A DNA stretch of 64,000 bases from Rhodohalobacter barkolensis (GCF_002834295.1 NZ_PISP01000003.1:248001-312000); one strand, 5' to 3'; shown: positions 27,417 to 36,811, counted from the stretch's first letter. Notes: generated from the letters alone by a model not told the origin. Numbers and translations: made by a program.

Positions 27417-27537
27417 AAATTGTATAGGTTTTGCAAAGCCATTCACCACTAAAAGCTTAAGGAACTTTTAGTTGCCATACTTGTTAAAGTAACATATACG
27501 TAACTAACTGACTGCGAAATAATTAAATATCATACTA

Positions 27538-28002
27538 ATGAATAAGGCAAAAATTACAATTTTAACATTCGCATTTGCGCTGTTATTTGGAGCAATTTCA
27601 ACTTTGGATGCCCAGTCCAGATATAGCGATACAGAACTTGGTGTAATATTAGGTGAACCCACCGGTATCAGCTTTAAAGCCTGGCAATCAGATAATACAG
27701 CAATTGATGCGGCTTTAGCCTGGTCATTTGGTGACAACGGCTCCGTTCACCTTCATGCAGATTATCTCCGTCACAAGTGGCTAACTGTGGAAAGCGGAAG
27801 CTTGGCTTTTTACTATGGCCTGGGTGCAAGAGCCCTCTTTTCTGATGACTCTAAGTTTGGAGCCCGAATTCCGGTAGGACTACAATATATGTTTCCGGAA
27901 ACCAGATTATCGATGTTTTTTGAAGTAGCCCCAACCCTTGATCTCATTCCCGAAACCAGTTTTGGGGTTAATGGCGGGATTGGTATCCGAATATTTATTT
28001 AA
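27538..28002 (+). CDS. Small outer-membrane beta-barrel-like protein
   Basis: The 154-residue protein has a signal peptide (ILTFAFALLFGAISTLDA, cut near AQS) followed by alternating beta-strand segments with GEPTGISFKAW, AIDAALAWSFGD, FYYGLGARALF and a final strand GGIGIRIFI. This resembles the small eight-strand barrel families (DUF3996-like). No enzymatic motif is visible. It stands alone, and about 295 bases before it hold only the inverted repeat. Confidence 0.75.
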   Translation: MNKAKITILTFAFALLFGAISTLDAQSRYSDTELGVILGEPTGISFKAWQSDNTAIDAALAWSFGDNGSVHLHADYLRHKWLTVESGSLAFYYGLGARALFSDDSKFGARIPVGLQYMFPETRLSMFFEVAPTLDLIPETSFGVNGGIGIRIFI

Positions 28003-28053
28003 TTTTTATAAGCTAACGCGAATTCGATATAAAATGAAGGTAAAGGCATAGAA

Positions 28054-28210
28054 GAAGTCCCCTCCTTATTCAAGGAGGGGATTTAGGGGTGGTTGAAACC
28101 AATGTCAGATCAGATTTAAAGCCTGAAATCATTAGGGCTACCTCCCCCAACCCCTCCTTACACAGGAGGGGAGAATTATTTTCAAGATTCTTAAGTCGAA
28201 CTCACGTTAA
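28054..28210 (+). mobile_element. Miniature palindrome-ended element, copy B
   Basis: At 157 bases this is the shorter version of copy A (17457-17712), nearly identical outside A's inserts. Its left end forms CCCCTCCTT...AAGGAGGGG and its right end CCCCTCCTT...AGGAGGGG, with a body of about 60 bases. It sits between the convergent beta-barrel and metallo-hydrolase genes, ending one base before the latter's stop, in the same strand orientation as copy A. Confidence 0.75.
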
Positions 28211-28211
28211 A

Positions 28212-29315
28212 CTAGGAAACTTTTGCCCTGTTTCCGCTCATTATGGTTTCTGATCGCTTGACAGGAATTCTGATTTCAGCTCCTTCCCTTGTTAAACTAA
28301 CTTTATCAAACGGAGCGCCTTCATACTGTTTAAGTCTACTGTCTCTTCTTCTTAAAACTTCGTCGTTAGTATCAGGGTCGTGATGCGTTAAATATAGATT
28401 TTTCACGCCTGTAGGTTTTACAACTTCAATCACACGCTCCCATGCGGAGTGCCCCCACCCTTCTCTTTCTTTGTACTGCTGAAGTGTATATTGGGCATCA
28501 TGTATCAATACATCCGCATCCTTTATAAACTCCTGGAATTTCTCGACAAACCGGATCGGGGTTGTGTTGAGTGGCAACTCATTATCCGGCGCATAAACAA
28601 TGACACGCCCGCCTATTCTGATCTTATAGATTGCTGTTTTTGTAGAATGATTTGCCACAAAGTACTCAATTGAATAGTGTCCGTAATCCTCTCTCTCCTC
28701 TTTTTGAGTTACATACTCAATGGTTGCATCCAGCATGTCGAGAGTAACCGGGAAAAATGTTTTGGTGAGATGACCGGACAGAATCTCCTGAGCACCGCCA
28801 CGATATTGTTCAGGAAGATGAATTGAAAATTTGTTTTTACTGGAATAGAACGGTTTGAAAAATGGAAATCCCTGAATGTGATCCCAGTGCGGGTGGGTTA
28901 TAAAAATTCTTCCCCTATTGTTCATTTTATCCAGTCGTTCCAGATGATTCCCCAAATTCCGGATACCTGTTCCACTGTCAAATATCAGCAGCTCGTCCAT
29001 GCCGGGGGCATCAATCTCCATGCAGCTGGTGTTACCGCCATATTCAATATTTTCAAAATTCGCACATGGGGTAGATCCGCGAACACCCCAAAATCGAATT
29101 CTTACAGACGGCATAAGCTGTTCATTTACCGCGTCCAGGAGAGATTCATTATCTTTTACAATCCGGAAGCTGTTAAACTGAAGCAAACTCCCGACTCCGT
29201 TATCATCTCTTGTACCCAGATAGACTACCGGAACAAACTTCAGTCCGGGGCACAGTTTAACGGTCTGTTCAAACTGGATGTGATTTTCATCCAGGAAATT
29301 CTTTTCGATAACCAA
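28212..29315 (-). CDS. MBL-fold metallo-hydrolase with a degenerate receiver-like N-terminus
   Basis: The C-terminal ~280 residues are an MBL hydrolase: MPSVRIRFWGVRGSTPC, GGNTSC, THPHWDHIQGFPFF (metal site H-x-H-x-D-H), YAPDNE, LIHDAQYT and YLTHHDPD. An N-terminal segment of about 90 residues (with PDVLVIEKNFLDEN just before and after the TTG at 29315, and FVPVVYL) resembles a receiver domain with Glu in place of the phospho-acceptor Asp. The open frame continues upstream to 29477 without ATG, GTG or TTG, so the start is uncertain: TTG 29315, a non-standard start further up, or the ATG of MPSVRIRF (a pure hydrolase). Function is unknown; relatives include CheY-fused hydrolases. Confidence 0.75.
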   Translation of the reverse strand: MVIEKNFLDENHIQFEQTVKLCPGLKFVPVVYLGTRDDNGVGSLLQFNSFRIVKDNESLLDAVNEQLMPSVRIRFWGVRGSTPCANFENIEYGGNTSCMEIDAPGMDELLIFDSGTGIRNLGNHLERLDKMNNRGRIFITHPHWDHIQGFPFFKPFYSSKNKFSIHLPEQYRGGAQEILSGHLTKTFFPVTLDMLDATIEYVTQKEEREDYGHYSIEYFVANHSTKTAIYKIRIGGRVIVYAPDNELPLNTTPIRFVEKFQEFIKDADVLIHDAQYTLQQYKEREGWGHSAWERVIEVVKPTGVKNLYLTHHDPDTNDEVLRRRDSRLKQYEGAPFDKVSLTREGAEIRIPVKRSETIMSGNRAKVS

Positions 29316-29545
29316 TACATCGGGTTGACGACCATTGAGATCTTTTTCGGCGTCATTGCCGTTGCTGGAAAAGAAAATTTCTACCTCAAGCTCTTCTATG
29401 GAATCCCTAAGGTTTCCTTCGGCAGATTTACTTGCAAGGACGTGAGCGATATTTGAGTATAGATTCTTCAGGATATACTAAGAGTATTCAGACTTGGTTT
29501 ACATAAGAGAACAGCTCTAAAAGTATATGATATTTTTATCAGGTA

Positions 29546-31747
29546 CTATGAATCTTTTTTAATCTGGTCGACCTCTTTCTCCAGATCAGCAAGCTTATCT
29601 TCTTTCTTCTCGAGCTCATTTTCGGCTTTATTGATCTTCTCTTTAACCTCATCCAGCAAACTGCTCGAGCCTCCTGAAGGCTTAAAATAACTTAATGACT
29701 CTTTCATTTGAAGAACTTCGCCGGTAAGCTTACCCACGTCTTTTCTAAGCTTATTAATTTCGTTCTGCTTCTTGCGAATATCAGCAATATCATCGGCTGA
29801 AAAGTTTTCTACATTTTCACGGCCTACCACATCAACTGCAGCTTTTGCAGCTCTGAAGCGATCGTAAATAACATCACAGGTTTCGCGATACTCTTTCCAA
29901 AGGCGATTTTTATGCTTGATTGGCACATATCCCGCTTTTTTAAACTCTTCCTGAAGTGGTTTCGCCTTTTCAACAGCATCTATAGGATCGTCATGAGATT
30001 TTAACTCCGCAAGTTTCTCCAGAACCTCTTCTTTCTCTTTCAGGTTGTCTTTTCTCTCTTCCTTCACTTCTTTAAAGTGGTCTCGGCGCCTGTCATAAAA
30101 ATGATCCATCGCCCCTTTAAACTTCTTCCAGATCTTGCCGGATTTCTTCTTGGGTACAGGACCGATCTCCTTCCATTTTTTCATCAAATCCTGAAGTGCT
30201 TTATGGGTTGCTTCCCAATCTTCAGAATCTTTCAGCTCGTTTGCCTTATCAACGATTTTCAGCTTCTCTTCGTAGTTCTCCTCTTCCTGTTCTCTTAGCA
30301 GATCCAGGTTTTCAGATTTCTTATCATTGAATGCATCCGTTGCCGCTTTGAAACGATCCCACATCTCATTTTCATCCTTCTGCGGGAGGTTGCCTACTTT
30401 TTTCCAGCGGCGGTGCAGTTTATTTACACGGCGAGCTGCATCTGCAAGATCATCCGCATCGAGCAGAGCTTCAGCTTCATCAATCAGTTTCTTCTTCTTA
30501 GACAGGAACTTCTCAATTTCATTTCTGTACTTCTTGTCGTGCTTAAAGCGCATAGAGTGGAATGTATCCTGCGCGCTGTGATATCTACCCCATACTTCAC
30601 GATTCTTATCGGAAGGTACACGGCCGATTTTCCTGAACTGCTTGGTCAGTTCATCAAATTTCTTCTCCTGCTCAGGCCAGTCGGCAGATTCATTCAGACC
30701 GCTTACAAAAGCTTCCATTTTTTCGAGGATCACCAATTTACCGGTTAAATTATCCTCTTCCTTCTGCTTCTGTTTTACAAGGCGGTCTACCTTATGCTCA
30801 TCAAATGTGCTGAGAAGGGATTCAAATTTGGTTTCCAGCTTTTCAGCCTCATCTGCCGGAATGGGCTTAACATGCTCCCAGCGCCCTTTTATTCTACCTA
30901 CATCTTTGGTGTGGCTCCACTTTTTCTCATCTACAATCTCTTTCAGCTGATTCAGCAGATCTTTCTTCTTCTCCAGATTTTCAAGTCGAATACGCTTCTG
31001 TTCTTCGTAATGAGCCTGTTTCTTCTCTTCAAACTGCTCGCGAAGCTGATCAATTTTATCCTTAATGGGCTTGATGTCTGCATCTTCAGGGTCAGGACCT
31101 TCGCCCCAGGAGTTGTCAATATTGTCAAACTCCATCGATACGTATGCCCAATCCGTCATATCCATCAACTCTTCTGCTTTTTTCTCAAGCTCTTTGTAAA
31201 AAGTCAACGGATCGTCCTCGTCTGAAGCGTCTTCAGTTTCAGCAGCTGTTTCTTCATCTTCTGCTTTCACTTCTTTAACCTCATCCACTTCACTCTGCTC
31301 CAAAGATTCGGCCTCTTCACTTGAATCCTCTTCATCTTGATCTTGATCCACCTGATTTTCCTCTTCTGCTGTGGATACAGCTTCTTTCAGCTCTTCATAA
31401 CGATCTTTTGCAGACTGCACCAAATTATCAAAATCACCAACTGCTTCTGCTCCTTTGATTTCATCAATCAATTCGGTCAGCTTTTCATCAGCTTTATCGG
31501 GACTCTCTTTAACGGTCTCCTCGGCACTTTCCAGAAATGTATTCACCTTCTGCTCCAGATTGGAAAATGCTTTTTCAAAAGCTTCCACTTGTGCTTCAAC
31601 CGATTCAGGATCAACTGTGCCCAGTGTTCTCTCTTCGAAAAGGTTTGTTTTTTTCAGTTTCACATCCCCCTCATCCGTCACATAGACAAAATCATTTTCA
31701 AAAAGATGTTTATTATCAGCGGGTTGGGTATTCTTAGAATCAGTCAA
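29546..31747 (-). CDS. Large acidic DUF349 coiled-coil protein
   Basis: The 733-residue soluble protein starts at a TTG codon. It has an acidic low-complexity region (about 130-185, rich in E, D and A) and then four or five DUF349 repeats of the form W-x-x-x-x-x-x-x-I-G-x-V-P-x-x-x-x-x-x-x-W-x-x-F (for example FRKIGRVPSDKNREVWGRY, WKEIGPVPKKKSGKIWKKF). A coiled-coil tail follows. DUF349 proteins are widespread in Bacteroidota and Actinobacteria but have no settled function. A promoter-like TAATTTTG lies upstream. The gene is monocistronic. Confidence 0.85.
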   Translation of the reverse strand: MTDSKNTQPADNKHLFENDFVYVTDEGDVKLKKTNLFEERTLGTVDPESVEAQVEAFEKAFSNLEQKVNTFLESAEETVKESPDKADEKLTELIDEIKGAEAVGDFDNLVQSAKDRYEELKEAVSTAEEENQVDQDQDEEDSSEEAESLEQSEVDEVKEVKAEDEETAAETEDASDEDDPLTFYKELEKKAEELMDMTDWAYVSMEFDNIDNSWGEGPDPEDADIKPIKDKIDQLREQFEEKKQAHYEEQKRIRLENLEKKKDLLNQLKEIVDEKKWSHTKDVGRIKGRWEHVKPIPADEAEKLETKFESLLSTFDEHKVDRLVKQKQKEEDNLTGKLVILEKMEAFVSGLNESADWPEQEKKFDELTKQFRKIGRVPSDKNREVWGRYHSAQDTFHSMRFKHDKKYRNEIEKFLSKKKKLIDEAEALLDADDLADAARRVNKLHRRWKKVGNLPQKDENEMWDRFKAATDAFNDKKSENLDLLREQEEENYEEKLKIVDKANELKDSEDWEATHKALQDLMKKWKEIGPVPKKKSGKIWKKFKGAMDHFYDRRRDHFKEVKEERKDNLKEKEEVLEKLAELKSHDDPIDAVEKAKPLQEEFKKAGYVPIKHKNRLWKEYRETCDVIYDRFRAAKAAVDVVGRENVENFSADDIADIRKKQNEINKLRKDVGKLTGEVLQMKESLSYFKPSGGSSSLLDEVKEKINKAENELEKKEDKLADLEKEVDQIKKDS

Positions 31748-31769
31748 AACAGATTGGATCTTTAAATTG

Positions 31770-31777
31770 CAAAATTA
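31770..31777 (-). promoter_or_regulatory. Putative -7 element for the DUF349 gene
   Basis: The minus strand reads TAATTTTG, matching TAnnTTTG, 22 bases before the TTG start. No clear -33 box is present. Confidence 0.45.
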
Positions 31778-31874
31778 CGGCCCTAAGCCTTCTTATGTAG
31801 CTTTATAGTTTAAACAAGTTTCAATATGGAAGCAACCACCAATTATACTCTGGGAGCCCCTTAACACGTTTTTC

Positions 31875-31903
31875 AAAAAAAAGACCCCGGGGTTGCCGGA
31901 GCC
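31875..31903 (-). terminator. Rho-independent terminator after mscS
   Basis: On the minus strand GGCTCCGG pairs with CCGGGGTC (two G-U pairs) around a five-base loop, followed by eight T. It lies about 27 bases after the mscS stop. Confidence 0.8.
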
Positions 31904-31929
31904 TTGTAAACATTTGAGAAATATCACGT

Positions 31930-32751
31930 TTAGTTCTCTTTGAAGAGATGTACATCCGTTTGAGGGAATGGGAAGCTGACATCATTCTTATCAAACTCCT
32001 CTTTCACCTTCTTGGTCACATCAAAACGAAGAGGCCAGACGTTTGCATTTTCCACCCAGGGACGCGCTATAATATCTACAGAACTATCTCCTAAATTACT
32101 AACTGCTATCTGTGGTGCAGGATCTTTCAATACGCGCTCGTCCGCATCCAAAACTTTCTTAATGATCTCCATCGCTTTATCCATGTCATCGCTGTAATCG
32201 ATACCGAATACCATATCTACACGTCGTTTTTCAAACTTTGACATGTTCTGTATTTCAGTTCCCCAAACATTTGAGTTTGGCATGGAGATTCCAATATTAT
32301 CAAACGAGTGCATTTCAGTTGTGAACAACCCGATAGAATCCACCACACCCGTTGTGCCTCCAATATTTACGGCATCGCCAACTTTAAACGGACGTAAAAT
32401 CAGAAGCATTACGCCTGCGGCTACGTTACTGAGTGTACCCTGCAACGCCAGACCGACAGCCAATGCAGAAGCACCAAGAACTGCTACAATACTTGTAGTC
32501 TCAATTCCAAATTGTCCCAATACTGCCAGTATTGTTATGACCAGAATCAAAATCTTTATGGTCTGACCAAGTATGGGGACGAGAGTATCATCAATCCCTT
32601 TTGATGCAGATGCTTTAGCTACAACTTTTCTTTTTCCCCAACCGGCTAGCCACCAGCCAAGCATCAGTATTACAATTGCACCAACTACACTTAAACCGTG
32701 CTCAACAATCATTGGTGTTAGCTCTTCAAATTGTCCTTCAAGATTTTCCAT
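31930..32751 (-). CDS. mscS: Small-conductance mechanosensitive channel, MscS family
   Basis: The 273-residue channel has three membrane helices (VVGAIVILMLGWWLAGW, LILVITILAVLGQFGI and the pore helix ALAVGLALQGTLSNVAAGVML). The beta domain (FKVGDAVNIGGTTGVVDSIGLFTTEM) and alpha/beta C-terminal domain follow. It is of E. coli MscS length and releases solutes on hypo-osmotic shock. Monocistronic, with its own terminator. Confidence 0.95.
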   Translation of the reverse strand: MENLEGQFEELTPMIVEHGLSVVGAIVILMLGWWLAGWGKRKVVAKASASKGIDDTLVPILGQTIKILILVITILAVLGQFGIETTSIVAVLGASALAVGLALQGTLSNVAAGVMLLILRPFKVGDAVNIGGTTGVVDSIGLFTTEMHSFDNIGISMPNSNVWGTEIQNMSKFEKRRVDMVFGIDYSDDMDKAMEIIKKVLDADERVLKDPAPQIAVSNLGDSSVDIIARPWVENANVWPLRFDVTKKVKEEFDKNDVSFPFPQTDVHLFKEN

Positions 32752-32863
32752 CTTCTATTCGTATTTTTCAATTAATGTTTATTGCAGAGAGAGAAGCATT
32801 AATAAAAGTCCCCACTATTAAATAACAACCGCTTACATCTTGTATACCCAATAGTTTAAATAA

Positions 32864-32899
32864 AAAAATCCGGCTCTGCATGTGCAAAGCCGGATTTTT
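32864..32899 (-). terminator. Rho-independent terminator after dps
   Basis: A perfect 12-bp stem, AAAAATCCGGCT with AGCCGGATTTTT, encloses a 12-base loop with T residues beyond. It lies 12 bases after the dps stop and is symmetrical enough to act on both strands. Confidence 0.85.
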
Positions 32900-32910
32900 A
32901 AAGTTTCAGA

Positions 32911-33414
32911 TTATTCCAGATGGCTCCTTAGCATCCAGGCCGTTTTGGAATGAACATCTAATCGCTCCGTAATCAGATCGATTGTAGCTTCATCGCCGGC
33001 CTCTTCACAAGCAGGCAGCACTTCCCGAGCTGTTCTTAATATCGTTTCATTATCAAGAGCCAGTTGTCTCACCATCTGTAGAGCATCCGGTTGATCGGTA
33101 TCCTCTTCTATGGATGTGATCTCAGAAAATTCCCGAAATGATCCGGGAGCAGGATACCCGATTGATCGAATTCTTTCAGCTATTTCGTCGATGGCTTCAG
33201 CCAACTCTGTGTACTGCTCTTCGAACATTCCATGAAGAGAATGAAAGAGCTGCCCGGTCACATTCCAATGGTAATTGTGGGTTTTCAGGTACACCATATA
33301 GCTGTCGGCCAATACTCTTGAAAGCCCCTCAGCTATTTTCTTTCTGTGTTCGTCAGAAATTCCAATATTGATGTCCATCTTGTCTGTTCCGTTAACTGTT
33401 TTGATATCAGGCAT
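32911..33414 (-). CDS. dps: Dps ferritin-like DNA-protection protein
   Basis: The 167-residue four-helix protein forms dodecamers that oxidise and store iron and shield DNA. The intersubunit ferroxidase motif is visible: KTHNYHWNVTG (His49), FHSLHGMFEEQYTEL (His61, Glu65) and AIDEIAERIR. A purine-rich GGAGAAG precedes the ATG. An OxyR-like regulator lies at the start of the window but is far away. Regulation by it is only a possibility. Confidence 0.95.
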   Translation of the reverse strand: MPDIKTVNGTDKMDINIGISDEHRKKIAEGLSRVLADSYMVYLKTHNYHWNVTGQLFHSLHGMFEEQYTELAEAIDEIAERIRSIGYPAPGSFREFSEITSIEEDTDQPDALQMVRQLALDNETILRTAREVLPACEEAGDEATIDLITERLDVHSKTAWMLRSHLE

Positions 33415-33546
33415 AATACTTCTCCGATAGATTCAAATTTTCATTATTTATTTAAATGACAAATCTGAACCTGATATCATTCCATATAAAACAGTACGTT
33501 AATCGACCCTCCGAGACCCTAAGGGAATGGAGGTTAGCGAGTTGAA

Positions 33547-33897
33547 TCAGGCGTCGATCTGATGGACTTCCTTAAGAATGGCTTTGGCATTTTTGTCTTT
33601 CCCCTGCATTACACGATGCTGGAGGTTGGTGATAATTTCCGATTCCGCTCTCTCGTAGGCCATCTCCTTAGCCTCTTTTTCCGTTCCGGTTCTCAGAAGA
33701 TCATAGATATCATCAGCACGTACAATGCTATAGATATTATCTTCATTGAAGGCATGAGAGCGAAGATCTTCAAACTTTTGAAAAAGTGCCGGAAACTCAT
33801 TGTTATCGTCAGCCCGGTCAACAACTTCAACATCCTCAGGGCCTTCAGCACTTAATGGTGTTTTGCAGAGATAGTAAAATTTTTGCTTATAGATCAT
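33547..33897 (-). CDS. Conserved-looking hypothetical protein
   Basis: The 116-residue soluble, acidic protein begins MIYKQKFYYLCKTPL and has a helical C-terminal half (EKEAKEMAYERAESEIITNL). I recognise no motif, signal peptide or membrane segment. The single cysteine lies at position 11. It is monocistronic, on the minus strand between dps and the S46 peptidase. Its codon use and good start support a real gene. Confidence 0.6.
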   Translation of the reverse strand: MIYKQKFYYLCKTPLSAEGPEDVEVVDRADDNNEFPALFQKFEDLRSHAFNEDNIYSIVRADDIYDLLRTGTEKEAKEMAYERAESEIITNLQHRVMQGKDKNAKAILKEVHQIDA

Positions 33898-34008
33898 CTG
33901 ATTGTCTGATATCTTTTTATTTTAAGCGAATATACAACAATTGTATCAAAGTTCTGACTAAGTATAGCTATTGCAACACGTCAGAATCAACCAACGTTTT
34001 TCGGGGAT

Positions 34009-36237
34009 ATGAAATCTATTTTATTCGGGTGTATCATTTCGTGTTTCATCCTGTTCACGGCCTGCAGCACTCACCAAACCGTTACTGAATCTGATCCTTT
34101 CCCTCCCTCATCTCCCGATCATTCGGGAATGTGGTTGATGCCTCAGTTACAGGGTGAACTTTATGAATTACTTAACGAGCGGGGACTTACATTAACCGAA
34201 GATGAAATTTATAGCAATACCGAACCTTCACTTCATCGCGCAATAACACGCATTAATATCGGAAATGAAGGGGGAGGCACCGGATCTTTTGTCTCAGATC
34301 AAGGACTCATACTTACCAACCATCATGTAGCTTACGATGCCATCACTTCGGCAAGCTCAACCGATCACAACTACCTCATTAACGGATTTTACGCTCAAAC
34401 AGCCAAAGATGAGATTCCTGTTCCCGGCTACACCGTGCATATCCCCCTCGAACAAATTGATATTACGAACGAAATCACTTCCCGGCTGGACTCTGAACTG
34501 ACGTATCAGGAGGAAGCTGAACAAATTGAAGTCATAAAACAGCAGCTTATTGAAGAGTACACCACTGATGATGCGGATATTACAGCAGAAATTGACGATA
34601 TCTGGAGCGGTAACCGGTATATTCTTTCATCCTATCAAATCATCCGGGATGTTCGCTTGGTATATGCGCCGGAAGAAGCGATCGGTAAATTTGGCGGTGA
34701 TATCGACAATTGGATGTGGCCGCGACATACCGGGGATTTTACTTTTCTGCGGGCTTATGTATCTCAGGATGGTACCGCACAAGAGTACCAGCCTCAAAAT
34801 GTACCATATCAACCGGACTACACGCTTCCTATTAAAAACGGGCTATTGAATCCCGGCGATTTCACTATGACTCTCGGGTTTCCTGGCACCACCTATCGCC
34901 AGGAGAGCAGTTACGCATTCGATTTTTACGAACATCGGCAGTTTCCTGTTTTGGAAAAAGCGTTCCGTGCTTATCTGAACGGGTTGGAATCAGTCTCTTC
35001 ACCTCAGGACGGTAATACTGAAGTAGCTGCAGAAAAAGCATCCATTGCGAATACCTTAAAGTATTACAATGGAATCAGAGAAGGGTTTGAAAAACACAAT
35101 ATCACTCAACAAAAGAGCCAATTTGATGACCGGTTTTATGAATGGGTCAAATCCGATTCCCTACGAAACCTAAAATATGGGCGAGTGTTGCAGCAATTAG
35201 AACAAAGCTATTCCATTGCCGGACAAACTGGAGATGTTCTCTACCTGAGTTTCTACGCTCTTCAATTTAGTAAAATACTCCAGGCAGCCTCCCTTTTTGA
35301 TGAAATCTATTCAACCTCCCCAGATGATGAAGTTCAGCAATCTGATGAGGAGAAGCTTATGATGTATGATTTTTTCAGGCAGCTTCACCAGGCTTACAAT
35401 CCGGATTCAGAACGGATCATTTTGAGAGATCTGCTCTTTGCTTTTGCAGAACTCCCGGAAGACAGAAGACCCCTCATCTACTACAGGTTTTTTGATGGAG
35501 CAGCTACGGATGAACTTCAACATGAACTGCAGCAGTTTATAGACCGGCAATTTAGCACTTCAGTTTTAACAGACACTTCAGCTGCCAGGGATTTGATTTT
35601 TTCAGAATACAATCCTTCTGAGCAGTCCCGGCCCGATAGCCTCTACCTCATTGCCAATGACATTCACGAAATGTTTGAACAGAGCAGAGAGAATTACGTT
35701 CGTCACTTTCGATATCTGCTGCCTGCACAAAAACGGTATGTTGAGGGGGTTCAGGAGATGAATCCGGAAAATCTTCATCATGCCGATGCCAATTTTACAC
35801 TGCGTTTAAGCGCCGGCGAAATTATGGGTTACAAGCCGGAAGATGGTGTTTATAATCTGCCTTTCACAACACTCAGCGGTATGTTTGCCAAAAACCGTGA
35901 CGAATTTCCATTTTCAGTTCCCGAAAAATTAACAACATATTCTGCAAATCAGGCAGACTTTTCAGGCTACGAAAATTACGATGGGGATTTGATGCTTAAT
36001 TTTCTTTCAACCAACGATATCACAGGCGGGAATTCCGGAAGCCCCGTTTTAAACAGACACGGAGAGTTGATCGGTTTAGCTTTTGATGGAAATATCGAAG
36101 GGATTGTCAGTGATTACTTTTTTATTCCTCAACTTAGCAGAACATTGAGTGTAGACATCCGGTTCATCCTATTTATGATGGATGAAATTGATAACACAGA
36201 CCGGCTGCTTGATGAACTCAGAATTATATCCGACTAA
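34009..36237 (+). CDS. S46-family dipeptidyl-peptidase, lipoprotein
   Basis: The 742-residue serine peptidase removes dipeptides from peptide N-termini (DPP7/DPP11 family). A lipobox (LFTAC, Cys19) directs it to a membrane. The chymotrypsin-like active site shows GGGTGSFVSDQGLILTNHHV (catalytic His at 105/106) and GGNSGSPVLN (Ser676). After this, GLAFDGN has Gly at the position I believe corresponds to the S1-pocket residue (Gly in DPP7, Arg in DPP11), which would favour hydrophobic P1 residues; that alignment is from memory. It points to peptide nutrition. It overlaps sixA tail-to-tail by 4 bases. Confidence 0.93.
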   Translation: MKSILFGCIISCFILFTACSTHQTVTESDPFPPSSPDHSGMWLMPQLQGELYELLNERGLTLTEDEIYSNTEPSLHRAITRINIGNEGGGTGSFVSDQGLILTNHHVAYDAITSASSTDHNYLINGFYAQTAKDEIPVPGYTVHIPLEQIDITNEITSRLDSELTYQEEAEQIEVIKQQLIEEYTTDDADITAEIDDIWSGNRYILSSYQIIRDVRLVYAPEEAIGKFGGDIDNWMWPRHTGDFTFLRAYVSQDGTAQEYQPQNVPYQPDYTLPIKNGLLNPGDFTMTLGFPGTTYRQESSYAFDFYEHRQFPVLEKAFRAYLNGLESVSSPQDGNTEVAAEKASIANTLKYYNGIREGFEKHNITQQKSQFDDRFYEWVKSDSLRNLKYGRVLQQLEQSYSIAGQTGDVLYLSFYALQFSKILQAASLFDEIYSTSPDDEVQQSDEEKLMMYDFFRQLHQAYNPDSERIILRDLLFAFAELPEDRRPLIYYRFFDGAATDELQHELQQFIDRQFSTSVLTDTSAARDLIFSEYNPSEQSRPDSLYLIANDIHEMFEQSRENYVRHFRYLLPAQKRYVEGVQEMNPENLHHADANFTLRLSAGEIMGYKPEDGVYNLPFTTLSGMFAKNRDEFPFSVPEKLTTYSANQADFSGYENYDGDLMLNFLSTNDITGGNSGSPVLNRHGELIGLAFDGNIEGIVSDYFFIPQLSRTLSVDIRFILFMMDEIDNTDRLLDELRIISD

Positions 36238-36731
36238 ATCTCCTTGGGCGACACAATCCAAAGCAATTTACAACTGCTCTGCCGGATGTCGTTCCAGGAT
36301 TCGGCACTCGTTTCAAAACAGGCCAGGGCTGAAGTTGGAACATGATGTGTAAAAGATTGCTTAGAGAGTGCACTCATAACTTCAGCCGTCATCGGATTGT
36401 GGCCAATGGTCATGACAACTTCACTTTTTGCATCTGCTGACCTGATGGCATTTAAATAAGCCATCGGCTCTCCATGGTAGAGCTCTTCATCCCAGTTGAT
36501 TCTCTCAACATTGAATCCAACCTCCTTTGCCACGGCCTGAGCTGTTTGTTGGGCCCGTTTTGCCGTAGAGCTAAATATTTGCCCTGGGATGATCCCCAGT
36601 TCCTTTAGATAAGCCCCCATTCTTGGTGCATCTTTCATTCCCCTTGAATTCAATGGCCGATCAAAATCGCGTAGTTTTTCATCGCTCCAGGAGGATTTCG
36701 CGTGTCTCATCATCAAGATTTTCTTTTTCAT
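36234..36731 (-). CDS. sixA: SixA-type histidine phosphatase
   Basis: The 165-residue protein has the phosphoglycerate-mutase/histidine-phosphatase signature at its start (KILMMRHAKSSW, R9-H10), with IFSSTAKRAQQTA and the second catalytic region VVMTIGHNPMTAEV. Length and the KSSW tail of the motif fit SixA, which dephosphorylates histidine phosphotransfer proteins. The target here is not known; the orphan histidine kinase at 1725-3965 is one of many possibilities. Confidence 0.88.
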   Translation of the reverse strand: MKKKILMMRHAKSSWSDEKLRDFDRPLNSRGMKDAPRMGAYLKELGIIPGQIFSSTAKRAQQTAQAVAKEVGFNVERINWDEELYHGEPMAYLNAIRSADAKSEVVMTIGHNPMTAEVMSALSKQSFTHHVPTSALACFETSAESWNDIRQSSCKLLWIVSPKEI

Positions 36732-36811
36732 TCTTATCTCCTTTTATCTCTATATCAGTTATACTAAGATGCTGTTTTGCAAGCTCATCCACAATATTTC
36801 GTTTAAAATAA

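Noticed and set aside
27481-27537. Standard promoter for the beta-barrel gene
   Set aside because: No TAnnTTTG match is present in the 60 bases before the ATG, so I did not annotate one.
28878-29456. 192-codon plus-strand open frame opposite the MBL hydrolase
   Set aside because: It lies antisense to a gene with a clear metal-binding motif and its own sequence is low in family-like patterns. It is a shadow.
30413-31765. Several plus-strand open frames opposite the DUF349 gene
   Set aside because: Lysine- and glutamate-rich codons read backwards give long phenylalanine/leucine/serine-rich frames. None has a credible start or domain.
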